Shown piece after piece: positions 18,128-25,549 of a stretch of 64,000 nucleotides of DNA. The stretch's first letter is position 1; each line of letters starts with the position of its first letter. Both the position numbers and the translations under genes were made by a program. Source of the stretch: Beijerinckiaceae bacterium (lineage in GTDB: Bacteria > Pseudomonadota > Alphaproteobacteria > Rhizobiales > Beijerinckiaceae); the NCBI GenBank assembly GCA_947452005.1, contig CANGBC010000005.1, forward strand, positions 1-64,000, written 5' to 3'. The notes beneath the pieces are model-generated. The model saw nothing but the letters and a program-made list of their open reading frames with translations. It ran no database searches and was not told the DNA's origin.

Positions 18128-18454
18128 TTAGTAGCATTCGCGGACACGCTCACGCGCACCGTCCCATGCGCGGCGCCAATAGACGCGGCATTCGCCATAA
18201 GGCGCGCCATAGCCGGGGCCGTAAACGGGCGCTGCGCCGTAATAGCCGGGGCCAGGGCCGTAATCATAGCCACTATTGGCGGCACCCGCTGCCAGCGCAC
18301 CCAGCGCCAAGCCCCCGATCACACCAGCTGCCACTTGACCACCGCGATCGCCACGGTGCCGATATTGCGCAGCCGCTGGCTGCATGAAAGCCATGGTCGT
18401 GGCACCCAGCGTCATCGCCGCTATGCCCGTTAAAGCGAGTTTTGGGAATCGCAT
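18128..18454 (-). CDS. Small secreted glycine/tyrosine-rich protein
   Basis: A 108-residue protein with an N-terminal signal peptide (MRFPKLALTG, Ala-rich core, cleavage likely after AAA near residue 30), a glycine-zipper-like stretch (VAAGVIGGLALGALAAGAA) and a Gly/Tyr/Pro-rich tail ending in two cysteines (GECRVYWRR and VRECY). No enzymatic function is evident; similar small periplasmic or envelope proteins are common in this order. Three ATGs in a row occur at 18460, 18457 and 18454; the third is chosen because AGGAG is seven bases away. The ribosome binding site lies in a hairpin arm. Confidence 0.72.
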   Translation of the reverse strand: MRFPKLALTGIAAMTLGATTMAFMQPAAAQYRHRGDRGGQVAAGVIGGLALGALAAGAANSGYDYGPGPGYYGAAPVYGPGYGAPYGECRVYWRRAWDGARERVRECY

Positions 18455-18460
18455 CATCAT

Positions 18461-18524
18461 TCTCCTGTTCCGTCTCTGGTGACCCCAGAACAGGAGAGCG
18501 GGCCCGCAGGTTCCGCACCTGCGG
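18461..18524 (-). promoter_or_regulatory. Two-hairpin mRNA leader masking the ribosome binding site
   Basis: Read on the minus strand: hairpin 1 CCGCAGGT/ACCTGCGG with a five-base loop (18524-18504), then hairpin 2 in which TCTCCTGTTC (18497-18488) is perfectly complementary to GAACAGGAGA (18470-18461) around 17 bases. The second arm contains the AGGAG Shine-Dalgarno of the small secreted protein, so translation should be blocked unless the helix opens. This fits an RNA thermometer or another switch-type leader. Confidence 0.5.
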
Positions 18525-18540
18525 CGTCAAGAGCACCAGC

Positions 18541-18650
18541 TCGTCATTGCGAGGAGGCCGTAGGCCGACGCGGCAATCCATTGACGGGTCTTGGATGGTC
18601 AGGCGTAACGCTGTGGATTGCGTCGTCGCTGACGCTCCTCGCAATGACGA
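18541..18650. repeat. Dispersed palindromic repeat, family 1, full inverted pair
   Basis: TCGTCATTGCGAGGAG (18541-18556) is exactly complementary to CTCCTCGCAATGACGA (18635-18650), and an inner CAATCCA/TGGATTG pair adds symmetry, giving a large hairpin of about 110 bases between recR and the secreted-protein leader. Same family as 9500-9540 and 25384-25545. Confidence 0.8.
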
Positions 18651-18659
18651 AGAGAGAAG

Positions 18660-19265
18660 TCAAAAATCCGTCCGGCTTCTGATCGCGGCCGCCAGCGTGC
18701 CATCGTCGAGATAGTCAAGCTCGCCGCCCACTGGCACGCCATGCGCCAAACGTGTCACACGGATGTTCTGCGCGCTCAGCATGTCGGTCACATAATGCGC
18801 CGTTGTCTGGCCATCGACCGTGGCATTGACCGCAAGAATGACCTCGCGCACGCTTTCTTTCTGCACGCGGTCGACCAGCGTTGTCAGATTGAGATCTTTG
18901 GGGCCTACACCGTCAAGCGGCGACAAGGTGCCGCCCAGCACATGATAGCGCGCACGCATGGCCGCCGCGCGCTCGAGCGCCCACAAATCCGCGACCGTTT
19001 CGACCACAATGATGACGGAGGCATCGCGCCGTGGATCGCAGCAAATCGTGCACGGATCAATCGTGTCGACATTGCCACAAGCTGTGCAGGTGATGATGCG
19101 CTCGCGCGCCACCTGCATGGCATCGGCCAGTGGGCCGAGCAATTCTTCTTTCTTGCGAATCAGATGAAGCGCAGCGCGCCGGGCTGAGCGTGGCCCAAGC
19201 CCGGGTAACCGCGCAAGCAGCTGAATCAGGCGCTGGATTTCTGGACCGGCAACACGTTCAGCCAA
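18660..19265 (-). CDS. recR: Recombination mediator RecR
   Basis: RecR works with RecO and RecF to load RecA at gaps. The 201-residue protein has the N-terminal helix-hairpin-helix ([17 protein letters not shown], about 20-36), a zinc site with Cys60, Cys63, Cys72 and Cys75 or Cys76, and a Toprim domain ([14 protein letters not shown], then [14 protein letters not shown]). Third gene of dnaX-ybaB-recR, 12 bases after ybaB. Confidence 0.96.
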   Translation of the reverse strand: MAERVAGPEIQRLIQLLARLPGLGPRSARRAALHLIRKKEELLGPLADAMQVARERIITCTACGNVDTIDPCTICCDPRRDASVIIVVETVADLWALERAAAMRARYHVLGGTLSPLDGVGPKDLNLTTLVDRVQKESVREVILAVNATVDGQTTAHYVTDMLSAQNIRVTRLAHGVPVGGELDYLDDGTLAAAIRSRTDF

Positions 19266-19277
19266 TGTCTCTTACTT

Positions 19278-19601
19278 TCAGAACGGCAATTTCATGCCAG
19301 GCGGCAAAGGCAGGCCTGCGGTGATGGCCTGCATTTTGTCGGCCACCAGCGCCTCGCCCTTGCGACGCGCATCTTCATGCGCGGTGACGATGAGATCTTC
19401 GACGATTTCTTTTTCGTCTTCTTTCATCAGAGACGGATCGATGGCCGCACCACGCATGGCGCCTTTGGCTGTCATGGTGATCCGCACCATGCCACCGCCC
19501 GATTGTCCCTCAACCAGCACATTTTCCAGCTCGGCTTGCAGATCAGCCATTTTCTGCTGCATGGCCTGCGCCTGCTTCATCAGCCCGAACATGTCTTTCA
19601 T
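19278..19601 (-). CDS. YbaB/EbfC nucleoid-associated protein
   Basis: A 107-residue member of the YbaB/EbfC family, dimeric DNA-binding proteins encoded between dnaX and recR in most bacteria. Recognisable features are MKDMFGLMKQAQAMQQKM and a central GQSGGGMVRITMTAKGAM. Starts nine bases after dnaX and ends 12 bases before recR. Confidence 0.94.
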   Translation of the reverse strand: MKDMFGLMKQAQAMQQKMADLQAELENVLVEGQSGGGMVRITMTAKGAMRGAAIDPSLMKEDEKEIVEDLIVTAHEDARRKGEALVADKMQAITAGLPLPPGMKLPF

Positions 19602-19610
19602 GGAAAATCC

Positions 19611-21482
19611 TCAGAGGTCTTCGTCATCCTCGCCGATTTGCGTATCGGCATAGATGACATCTTCGCTGCCCTGCTGCGGGGCATAGGCATTGGCAATCGG
19701 TTCGACGTCACCGATTGTGCGCACGGCAACAATCTCTGCACCGGGAAAGCGATCCAGCACGGAGCGCACCAGCGGTTCGGCGCGAACGCCGCGCATTTTT
19801 TCCGCTTCCTTGGCGTCGCGCACATCCTTGATGGTCGGCGCGCCCGGCTCATTGGAAATGGCGACGATCCAGCGTTGGCCGGTCCATTCCTTGAGCTTGT
19901 TCATGATCTGCGGCACGAGCTGGGGCGAGGCCCCCTCGACCAGCGCAAATTCAAATGTGCCCTCTTCAATGCGCACGGGGCGCACATCGGATTCCAGCGC
20001 AATTTTCATCTGGATGTCGCGATTGGCCTGCGCCAGCGCAACCATATCCTGCAAGGTTGCAATGCGCGGCCCCGCCTGCGCACGCGGCGCATTTTGCGGG
20101 ATCGACACTGGCAGAGGTGAGCGCATGGCAGAGCCTTGCGCCATGGCGGAGCTGCCACCACCACCACCACCGGATGGCATGGACATCGGCGCGCCCGAAG
20201 AGAGCGGTGCATTTTGCAAACGCTTCAGCACATCTTCGGGTGTCGGCAAATCAGACGCATGGGCCAGGCGCACCAGCACCATGTCGGCTGCAGCCAGCGG
20301 GCGCGGCGAATGGCGCACGTCAGACACGCCTTTGGAGAGAATTTGCCACGCACGAGTGAGTGCTGGCGTTCCCAGCGCACTGGCAAATTCGCGCCCGCGT
20401 TTGACTTCTTCGGGTGTCACGGAGGCATCGGGCTTGGCCTCTGGCACCAGCCGCAGACGTGTCACGAAATGCACAAATTCTGCGAGGTCCGACAAGATCA
20501 GCGCCGGATCGGCGCCCTGATCATATTGTTCCTTCAGCGACGTCATGGCAGTGGCAATATCGCCCTGCATGACATTCTCAAACAGATCCACAATGCGCGC
20601 GCGATCAGCCACGCCCAGCATGTCGCGAATGGTGGCAGCGCCAATTTCATTGGCCCCTGCAGAGGAGCCATGCGCAATCGCCTGATCGAGCAGCGAGAGC
20701 GCGTCGCGCACCGAGCCTTCGGCCGCACGCGCCACCAGCGCCAGCGCTTCAGCGGCAACAGGCACGCCTTCCTTGGCGCAGATGCCTGCCAGATGATCAA
20801 TCATCACTTGCGATTCAATGCGGCGCAGATCGAAGCGCTGGCAGCGCGAGCGCACCGTGACAGGCACTTTCTCGATCTCGGTCGTCGCAAACAGAAAACG
20901 CACATGCGGCGGCGGCTCTTCGAGCGTCTTCAGCAAGCCGTTGAACGCGGCCTTGGAGAGCATGTGCACTTCGTCGATAATATAGACTTTGCAGCGCGCC
21001 ATCACCGGGCGATAGCGCGCGCTCTCGATGATCTCGCGAATGTCGTCGATGCCTGTATGAGAAGCCGCATCCATTTCGATCACATCGACATGGCGGCTCT
21101 CGATGATCGCCTGACAATGCACGCCAAGCTCCGGCATATCGACGGTCGGGCGATTGATCTCTTGCGAGGGCAATTCATAATTGAAGGCGCGCGCCAGAAT
21201 GCGCGCGGTTGTGGTTTTGCCGACTCCGCGCACGCCAGTCAGAATGTAAGCCTGATGAATGCGGTCGAGCTTGAAAGCATTCGACAGCGTGCGCACCATG
21301 GCTTCCTGACCAATCAGGTCATCAAAGCTCGAGGGGCGATATTTGCGGGCGAGCACGCGATATTCGCCAGCCGTCCCCGCAGTGGGCTTGGCAGCTGAAT
21401 TGGGCTGGACTGGCATGTCGAGACCCAGCGACATGGCACCGTCATCCGGGCTTGGGGCGTTCGGCTGAGGCGCGTCGGTCAT
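19611..21482 (-). CDS. dnaX: DNA polymerase III subunits gamma/tau
   Basis: DnaX is the ATPase of the sliding-clamp loader. Of 623 residues, the N-terminal AAA+ part holds Walker A GVRGVGKTTT (83-92), a Walker B IIDEVHMLS and the sensor region LFATTEIEKVPVT; domain III follows, then a Gly/Ser/Met-rich linker with GGGGGG and a tau-like C-terminal domain. Of the four zinc-binding cysteines of E. coli DnaX only the one in GVHCQAI is evident, which I recall as common in this order. ATG 21482 lacks a good ribosome binding site; an ATG at about 21431 is an alternative. No obvious slippery A/T run for a gamma form was noticed. Confidence 0.94.
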   Translation of the reverse strand: MTDAPQPNAPSPDDGAMSLGLDMPVQPNSAAKPTAGTAGEYRVLARKYRPSSFDDLIGQEAMVRTLSNAFKLDRIHQAYILTGVRGVGKTTTARILARAFNYELPSQEINRPTVDMPELGVHCQAIIESRHVDVIEMDAASHTGIDDIREIIESARYRPVMARCKVYIIDEVHMLSKAAFNGLLKTLEEPPPHVRFLFATTEIEKVPVTVRSRCQRFDLRRIESQVMIDHLAGICAKEGVPVAAEALALVARAAEGSVRDALSLLDQAIAHGSSAGANEIGAATIRDMLGVADRARIVDLFENVMQGDIATAMTSLKEQYDQGADPALILSDLAEFVHFVTRLRLVPEAKPDASVTPEEVKRGREFASALGTPALTRAWQILSKGVSDVRHSPRPLAAADMVLVRLAHASDLPTPEDVLKRLQNAPLSSGAPMSMPSGGGGGGSSAMAQGSAMRSPLPVSIPQNAPRAQAGPRIATLQDMVALAQANRDIQMKIALESDVRPVRIEEGTFEFALVEGASPQLVPQIMNKLKEWTGQRWIVAISNEPGAPTIKDVRDAKEAEKMRGVRAEPLVRSVLDRFPGAEIVAVRTIGDVEPIANAYAPQQGSEDVIYADTQIGEDDEDL

Positions 21483-21539
21483 GCAGGGGAATGCCAGTTC
21501 GCGATTAAGGCGCCTTGGCCATAAGGCCGAAGGCAAAAG

Positions 21540-21637
21540 GTAGGAGGCTGGACAGAGACCCGCCCGGTCTCGTTAGGGCTGCTTCCTTCCGGACCTGACC
21601 CAGTTGGCGAGTGGTGCGTCCACCGCCAACCTCCCAC
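21540..21637 (-). ncRNA. ffs: Signal recognition particle RNA (4.5S type)
   Basis: On the minus strand the segment contains the near-invariant SRP domain IV core GGTCAGGTCCGGAAGGAAGC followed by AGCC, bounded by a long helix whose ends pair (GTGGGAGGTTGG with CCAGCCTCCTAC). Length of about 98 bases fits the bacterial short form that binds Ffh to target membrane proteins. It lies just upstream of dnaX on the same strand, a position seen in other alphaproteobacteria. Exact ends are by pairing only. Confidence 0.93.
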
Positions 21638-21706
21638 GATCTATTTGGCAGTCCGGGGGGCTGGATGCAAGGGGCGAGCGGGGGGATGTGTGGATGATTG
21701 CGCCGC

Positions 21707-22027
21707 TCACGCGACCGCATCAAGCCCTTTACGGGCCAGCAGATTGAGCAATTTGAGCGAGGGGCCACTTGGGCGCTTGGCGCCTGCCTCCCACTGGCGG
21801 ACGGTCGATGCGCTTGTATTCAAGACAGCCGCCAACACAGCCTGGCTCAATTTCTGAGAGCGCCGCAGCTTTTTGATTTTCTCTGCATCGAATGGCTCAA
21901 CAGGGACCAAACACAACACATCATAATTGCGCATGGTCCGTTTTTCGATAAGGCCGAGGCGCGCGAGATCGCTGGCTGTTTGATGGATCGCCCCCAGAAG
22001 AGGGCTTTCTGCTTTAGCGCGTGCCAT
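21707..22027 (-). CDS. Helix-turn-helix antitoxin (HigA-like)
   Basis: A 106-residue DNA-binding protein; the C-terminal half has an XRE-type helix-turn-helix (KIKKLRRSQKLSQAVLAAVL then STVRQWEAGAKRPS). The start at 22027 (MARAKAESPLLG) has GAGGAG upstream and overlaps the last 14 bases of the toxin gene. By position and domain it is the antitoxin and probable autorepressor of the toxin before it. Confidence 0.82.
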   Translation of the reverse strand: MARAKAESPLLGAIHQTASDLARLGLIEKRTMRNYDVLCLVPVEPFDAEKIKKLRRSQKLSQAVLAAVLNTSASTVRQWEAGAKRPSGPSLKLLNLLARKGLDAVA

Positions 22028-22394
22028 GGCCAATCTCCTCAATGGCCCCGTCTTGCAGGGCAATCTGCAAAGCGTTCTCATCTAATGCGAGCAGATCTTT
22101 TGCCAACATCTTGAGCGCGGCCTGCTCGCGTTGCGTGATATCGGCCCGCTCGTTTTTCTTGAACCCGTACAGATAGAACCAATGCCGCCCGGCACGGGTC
22201 GCCACGATCGTGCGCACACTACCGCGCTTGCCTTTGCCATCAACAGCGATGCGCTTTTTGTAGAGCCCACCGCCGAGATCACCATCATGCAGCCCTTCTG
22301 ACAGCTCGCGCACGGCAACCATCAATACCGCGTCAGCGATGCCAACTTTTTTCAGGGCACCCACAAAGGCCCGGGTTTTAAAAATGCGCGGCAT
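22014..22394 (-). CDS. RelE/HigB-like toxin
   Basis: A 126-residue protein of the RelE-like family typified by Pfam HigB-like toxins: MPRIFKTRAF at the start, LGGGLYKKRIAVDGKGKRGS, VRTIVATRAGRHWFYLYGF and KKNERADI are characteristic of these ribosome-dependent mRNA interferases. The start ATG at 22394 lies only four bases after a TATATT box, so the message is probably leaderless. It overlaps the antitoxin gene by 14 bases; toxin-first order is as in higBA. Confidence 0.84.
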   Translation of the reverse strand: MPRIFKTRAFVGALKKVGIADAVLMVAVRELSEGLHDGDLGGGLYKKRIAVDGKGKRGSVRTIVATRAGRHWFYLYGFKKNERADITQREQAALKMLAKDLLALDENALQIALQDGAIEEIGHGTR

Positions 22395-22398
22395 TAAA

Positions 22399-22426
22399 AA
22401 TATACCACTAAGTGTTAGTTTTACAA
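22399..22426 (-). promoter_or_regulatory. Promoter and operator of the HigBA-like pair
   Basis: On the minus strand: TTGTAA (22426-22421), a 16-base spacer, TATATT (22404-22399). The spacer contains a perfect inverted repeat ACTAA-CAC-TTAGT (22407-22419), placed to let the antitoxin repress. The transcript start should fall at or near the toxin ATG. Confidence 0.55.
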
Positions 22427-22550
22427 GACCGGGCCGGACGCGGTCGCGTCTTAAAAAAAAGCCCCAAACAATAGCTGAGCGTAACCAGCACACAGGGGCG
22501 TGGCCAGTTCACGCTTCCCCCCATCCACCCACGGCCCTAGACTTAGCGTC

Positions 22551-23489
22551 ATGACACAGGATGCATCCGCCCGGACGGGCTATGGCGAAAACCCGCTCGA
22601 TCGGCTTGGCATGCGCCGGGATGATGCGGATTTCGTCTCTCAGCTTTTCGTAAGCCCAAGCACACGCCATATCGTGCTGTCGGGCGAGATCCCGCTTCTG
22701 CGCGAGACACAGCGCGGATTGTCGGCCTATTTCTCCAAGCCACAAGCCGATGCGCTGGGCGGGGCTGGCGATTCCGTGCTGCTGGGGAGTGATGAGGCCG
22801 GTGCGGTCTTTGCCCGCCAGCTCTCGCAGCCTGCGCCAGAGACCGCTCAGGAAGGCGCGCCTCTCCAGATCGATCTGCGCAGCCTGGCCGTGCAGGGGCG
22901 CTTGCCGGCGGCCGAACTCGGCCAGCTGGCACAAGCCAAAAGCCTGCTGCATTGGCATGCCCGACATGGCTTTTGCGCCCAATGCGGCGCCCGCACATAT
23001 GTCGCGGCAGCGGGGTGGAAACGCATCTGCACACCCTGCGGGGCGCAACATTTTCCGCGCACTGACCCCGTGGTGATCATGCTGGCGATCGATGGCGAGA
23101 ATTGCCTTGTGGGCCGACAGGCGCGCTTCAACCCCGGCATGTATTCGGCGCTCGCGGGTTTTGTGGAGCCGGGCGAAACCATTGAAGCCGCCGTGCGGCG
23201 TGAGGTGGCCGAGGAATCAGCCATTCTTGTGGGCGACGTCGCCTATCACGCCTCGCAGACCTGGCCCTTCCCGGCCTCGCTGATGATGGGCTGTTTTGCC
23301 CAAGCCCTGTCGCGCGAGATTATTGTCGAAACCTCCGAGCTGGAAGATGCACGCTGGCTCACACGCACCGAGGTGCAGGCCATATTTGCCGGCACCCACC
23401 CGCAGGGGCTGACAACGCCCAACCCCATCGCCATTGCTTGGCACCTGCTGAAGGTCTTTGCGGAGGGGCGCGAGCCCCGCTTTTCGTAA
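22551..23489 (+). CDS. nudC: NADH pyrophosphatase NudC (NAD-capped RNA hydrolase)
   Basis: NudC cleaves NADH and removes NAD caps from RNA 5' ends. The 312-residue protein has a Zn ribbon with Cys142, Cys145, Cys160 and Cys163 (CAQC...CTPC), followed by FPRTDPVVIM and a Nudix box from Gly203 to about Ile225 (EPGETIEAAVRREVAEES). The family-specific SQPWPFPxS motif appears as ASQTWPFPASLMMG. The ATG at 22551 is used as the upstream frame has no family similarity; its ribosome binding site is weak. Divergent from the toxin-antitoxin pair. Confidence 0.93.
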   Translation: MTQDASARTGYGENPLDRLGMRRDDADFVSQLFVSPSTRHIVLSGEIPLLRETQRGLSAYFSKPQADALGGAGDSVLLGSDEAGAVFARQLSQPAPETAQEGAPLQIDLRSLAVQGRLPAAELGQLAQAKSLLHWHARHGFCAQCGARTYVAAAGWKRICTPCGAQHFPRTDPVVIMLAIDGENCLVGRQARFNPGMYSALAGFVEPGETIEAAVRREVAEESAILVGDVAYHASQTWPFPASLMMGCFAQALSREIIVETSELEDARWLTRTEVQAIFAGTHPQGLTTPNPIAIAWHLLKVFAEGREPRFS

Positions 23490-23529
23490 GGCCTTCATTG
23501 TGAACCAAGCAAAGTCATCTAGATGCGCA

Positions 23530-23646
23530 GACCCCCACTCCTAACCTCTCCCCACAGGGGGGAGAGGAACTCGATTACGCTTGCGGCTCAACCCTCCCCC
23601 TTGTGGGGAGGGTGAGCGAGCGCAGCTCGACCGGGTGGGGGTCGCG
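23530..23646. repeat. Dispersed palindromic repeat, family 2
   Basis: Contains CCCCCACTCCTAACC, CTCTCCCCACAGGGGGGAGA and CCTCCCCCTTGTGGGGAGG, ending in GGGTGGGGGTCGCG. The same modules recur in rearranged order at 27973-28088. Each module is itself palindromic. It lies between nudC and folP. Confidence 0.65.
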
Positions 23647-23686
23647 AAATGTTCGACGCGTTGACAGGCGCGCGCGGCTGACGTTG

Positions 23687-24520
23687 ATGGGCGCCATTAT
23701 GGTGAACCGCCTCATTCCTTTGCCCGACGGACGCTGTCTTGATCTCAAGGCGCGCCCTCTCGTGATGGGCATACTCAATGTGACGCCCGATTCCTTCTCG
23801 GATGGTGGGCAGCACAATGACGTCGCGCGCGGGCTTGGCCACGCCCGCCAGATGATCGCCGATGGTGCCGATATCATCGACATTGGCGGGGAATCGACAC
23901 GGCCCGGCCATACGCCCGTTTCCGCCGACGAAGAGATGGCGCGTATCGCGCCTTTCATCGCCCCGCTCGCCCAAGCGAGCGTGATCTCGGTTGATACGAT
24001 GAAAGCCCAGGTTGCCGCCTTTGCGCTCGAACAGGGCGCGCAGATCGTCAATGATGTGTGGGGATTTCAGCGCGACCCTGATCTGGCGCGCGTGACCAGC
24101 GAACATCGCGCGGCCTGCGTGCTGATGCACAATCGTGAGCAAGAGGATTCCAGCCTCGACATTGTCGAAGACATGCTGGCCTTTCTGTCACGCTCGCTCG
24201 ATATTGCGCAACGCGCCCGCATTCCGCTTGATCGCATCATTCTGGATCCCGGAATTGGCTTTGGCAAAACACCTGAGCAAAACATGATCGCTGTGCGCGA
24301 GATCGCGCGCTTGCATGTGCTGGGTTGCCCGGTGCTTTTGGGCGCCTCGCGCAAGCGCATTATTGGTGCGGTGACAGGACGCACGGACCCGAACGATCGC
24401 ATGGCTGGCTCGCTCGCGCTTCATCTTTTGGGCGCGCAGGCTGGCGCAGATATTCTACGCGTGCATGATGTCGCTCCACATGTGGATGCGATGAAAATGC
24501 TCGCGGCATTTCGGACCTGA
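23687..24520 (+). CDS. folP: Dihydropteroate synthase
   Basis: FolP joins dihydropterin pyrophosphate with p-aminobenzoate, the sulfonamide-sensitive step of folate synthesis. Signatures in the 277-residue protein: MGILNVTPDSFSDGG, DIGGESTRPG, DPGIGFGKT and LLGASRKRI. Start chosen at ATG 23687; ATG 23699 is equally possible, while the frame upstream lies in a palindromic repeat. First of folP-folB-folK, with gaps of three bases. Confidence 0.95.
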   Translation: MGAIMVNRLIPLPDGRCLDLKARPLVMGILNVTPDSFSDGGQHNDVARGLGHARQMIADGADIIDIGGESTRPGHTPVSADEEMARIAPFIAPLAQASVISVDTMKAQVAAFALEQGAQIVNDVWGFQRDPDLARVTSEHRAACVLMHNREQEDSSLDIVEDMLAFLSRSLDIAQRARIPLDRIILDPGIGFGKTPEQNMIAVREIARLHVLGCPVLLGASRKRIIGAVTGRTDPNDRMAGSLALHLLGAQAGADILRVHDVAPHVDAMKMLAAFRT

Positions 24521-24523
24521 AGA

Positions 24524-24901
24524 ATGGCAGACCCAATGAAAGCGCAAGTTCTCATCGAAGCTCTCGAACTCCACGCCTATCACGGCTGGCACCGCCATGA
24601 GGGCGAATTTGGCCAGCCCTTCCTGATCAATCTGGAACTGGAAACAGATATTGGCGCGGCGGCAGCCAGCGATGATCTGCATGACACTTTGGACTATGCC
24701 AAGATCGTTACCACCGTGCGCCACCTGTTTGTCGACACACGCTACAAGCTGGTGGAGACGGCCGCTGCCGCTGTGGCGCAAGGCCTGCTCACAGAATTCC
24801 CGGCTGTCACTCTGGTTGATTTGCGCGTGCGCAAATTGAAGCCGCCGATCCCCGAGCGCCTCGCTGCCGTCGGCATTCACTTGCGCCTGCCGCGCGCCTG
24901 A
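24524..24901 (+). CDS. folB: Dihydroneopterin aldolase
   Basis: FolB cleaves dihydroneopterin to 6-hydroxymethyl-dihydropterin and glycolaldehyde. The 125-residue protein shows the N-terminal LELHAYHGWHRHEGEFGQPF with catalytic-type Glu/His positions, LDYAKIV and the C-terminal RVRKLKPPIPERLAAVGIHL, where the lysine is expected to be catalytic. Normal length, between folP and folK with three-base gaps. Confidence 0.94.
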   Translation: MADPMKAQVLIEALELHAYHGWHRHEGEFGQPFLINLELETDIGAAAASDDLHDTLDYAKIVTTVRHLFVDTRYKLVETAAAAVAQGLLTEFPAVTLVDLRVRKLKPPIPERLAAVGIHLRLPRA

Positions 24902-24904
24902 CAC

Positions 24905-25384
24905 GTGAGCATGACGCGCGCTTATCTCGCTCTGGGTGGCAATGTCGGCGATGTGGAACAGGCGTTTCGCATGAGCCTGGCCACTTTGCGCGCGCATGAC
25001 CATGTGAGCGTTCTGCAAGAATCGCCCATCTACCGCACGCCGCCTTGGGGCGTGACGGATCAGCCTGATTTTCTCAACATGGTGGCGGAGATCGAGACCG
25101 ATTTATCCGCGCATGATCTGCTCGACCTGTGTCTTGAAATCGAACGCGCCTCAGGCCGCGTGCGCGAACAGCGCTGGGGCCCGCGTACCATTGATCTCGA
25201 TATTATCGCCTATGGTGACGAAATCATTTCAGACGCGCGCCTGAGCGTGCCGCACGCGCATGCCCATGAACGCGCCTTTGTGCTGGCACCGCTCGCTGAT
25301 ATTGCGCCGGATTTGATGATTGCGGGCAAGCGCGTGCGCGATTGGCTGGCGCAAGTTGATGCGAGCGGCCTGCACCGTCTCTAG
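24905..25384 (+). CDS. folK: 6-hydroxymethyl-dihydropterin pyrophosphokinase
   Basis: FolK transfers pyrophosphate from ATP to 6-hydroxymethyl-dihydropterin, giving the FolP substrate. The 159-residue protein has AYLALGGNVGD at the N-terminus, SPIYRTPPWG, and the catalytic loop RWGPRTIDLDIIAYGDE with the two magnesium-binding Asp residues. The start may be the GTG at 24905 or the ATG six bases later. Last gene of the folate cluster, ending at a palindromic repeat before convergent pheA. Confidence 0.95.
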   Translation: MSMTRAYLALGGNVGDVEQAFRMSLATLRAHDHVSVLQESPIYRTPPWGVTDQPDFLNMVAEIETDLSAHDLLDLCLEIERASGRVREQRWGPRTIDLDIIAYGDEIISDARLSVPHAHAHERAFVLAPLADIAPDLMIAGKRVRDWLAQVDASGLHRL

Positions 25385-25545
25385 CCGTCACTGCGAGCTT
25401 CGTCGCTTTGCTCCTCGCAATGACGAGCATTGACCACATCCTCGTCATTGCGAGGAGGCCGAAGGCCGACGCGGCAATCCATGGCGCGGTCTCTCAAGGC
25501 CAAGCGTAACGCAATGGATTGCTTCGCTTCGCTCGCAATGACGAC
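25384..25545. repeat. Dispersed palindromic repeat, family 1, compound copy
   Basis: Several arms of the family are stacked: CTCCTCGCAATGACGAG then CTCGTCATTGCGAGGAGG, the module ending GCGGCAATCCATGG, and a last inverted arm ATGGATTGC...GCTCGCAATGACG. It fills the whole space between the convergent genes folK and pheA and may act as a bidirectional terminator. Confidence 0.8.
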
Positions 25546-25549
25546 GAAA

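Noticed and set aside
18541-18650. Palindromic repeat as a small RNA gene or riboswitch
   Set aside because: The same sequence recurs at two other places in spacers of unrelated genes, so it is a dispersed repeat and not a gene-specific RNA.
20136-21398. A 420-codon open frame opposite dnaX
   Set aside because: Arg/His-rich shadow translation caused by GC-rich codon use of dnaX on the other strand; no recognisable domain, while dnaX is unmistakable.
19611-21482. Missing zinc-site cysteines in DnaX as a defect
   Set aside because: I recall similar loss in DnaX proteins of this bacterial order, and ATPase motifs are intact.
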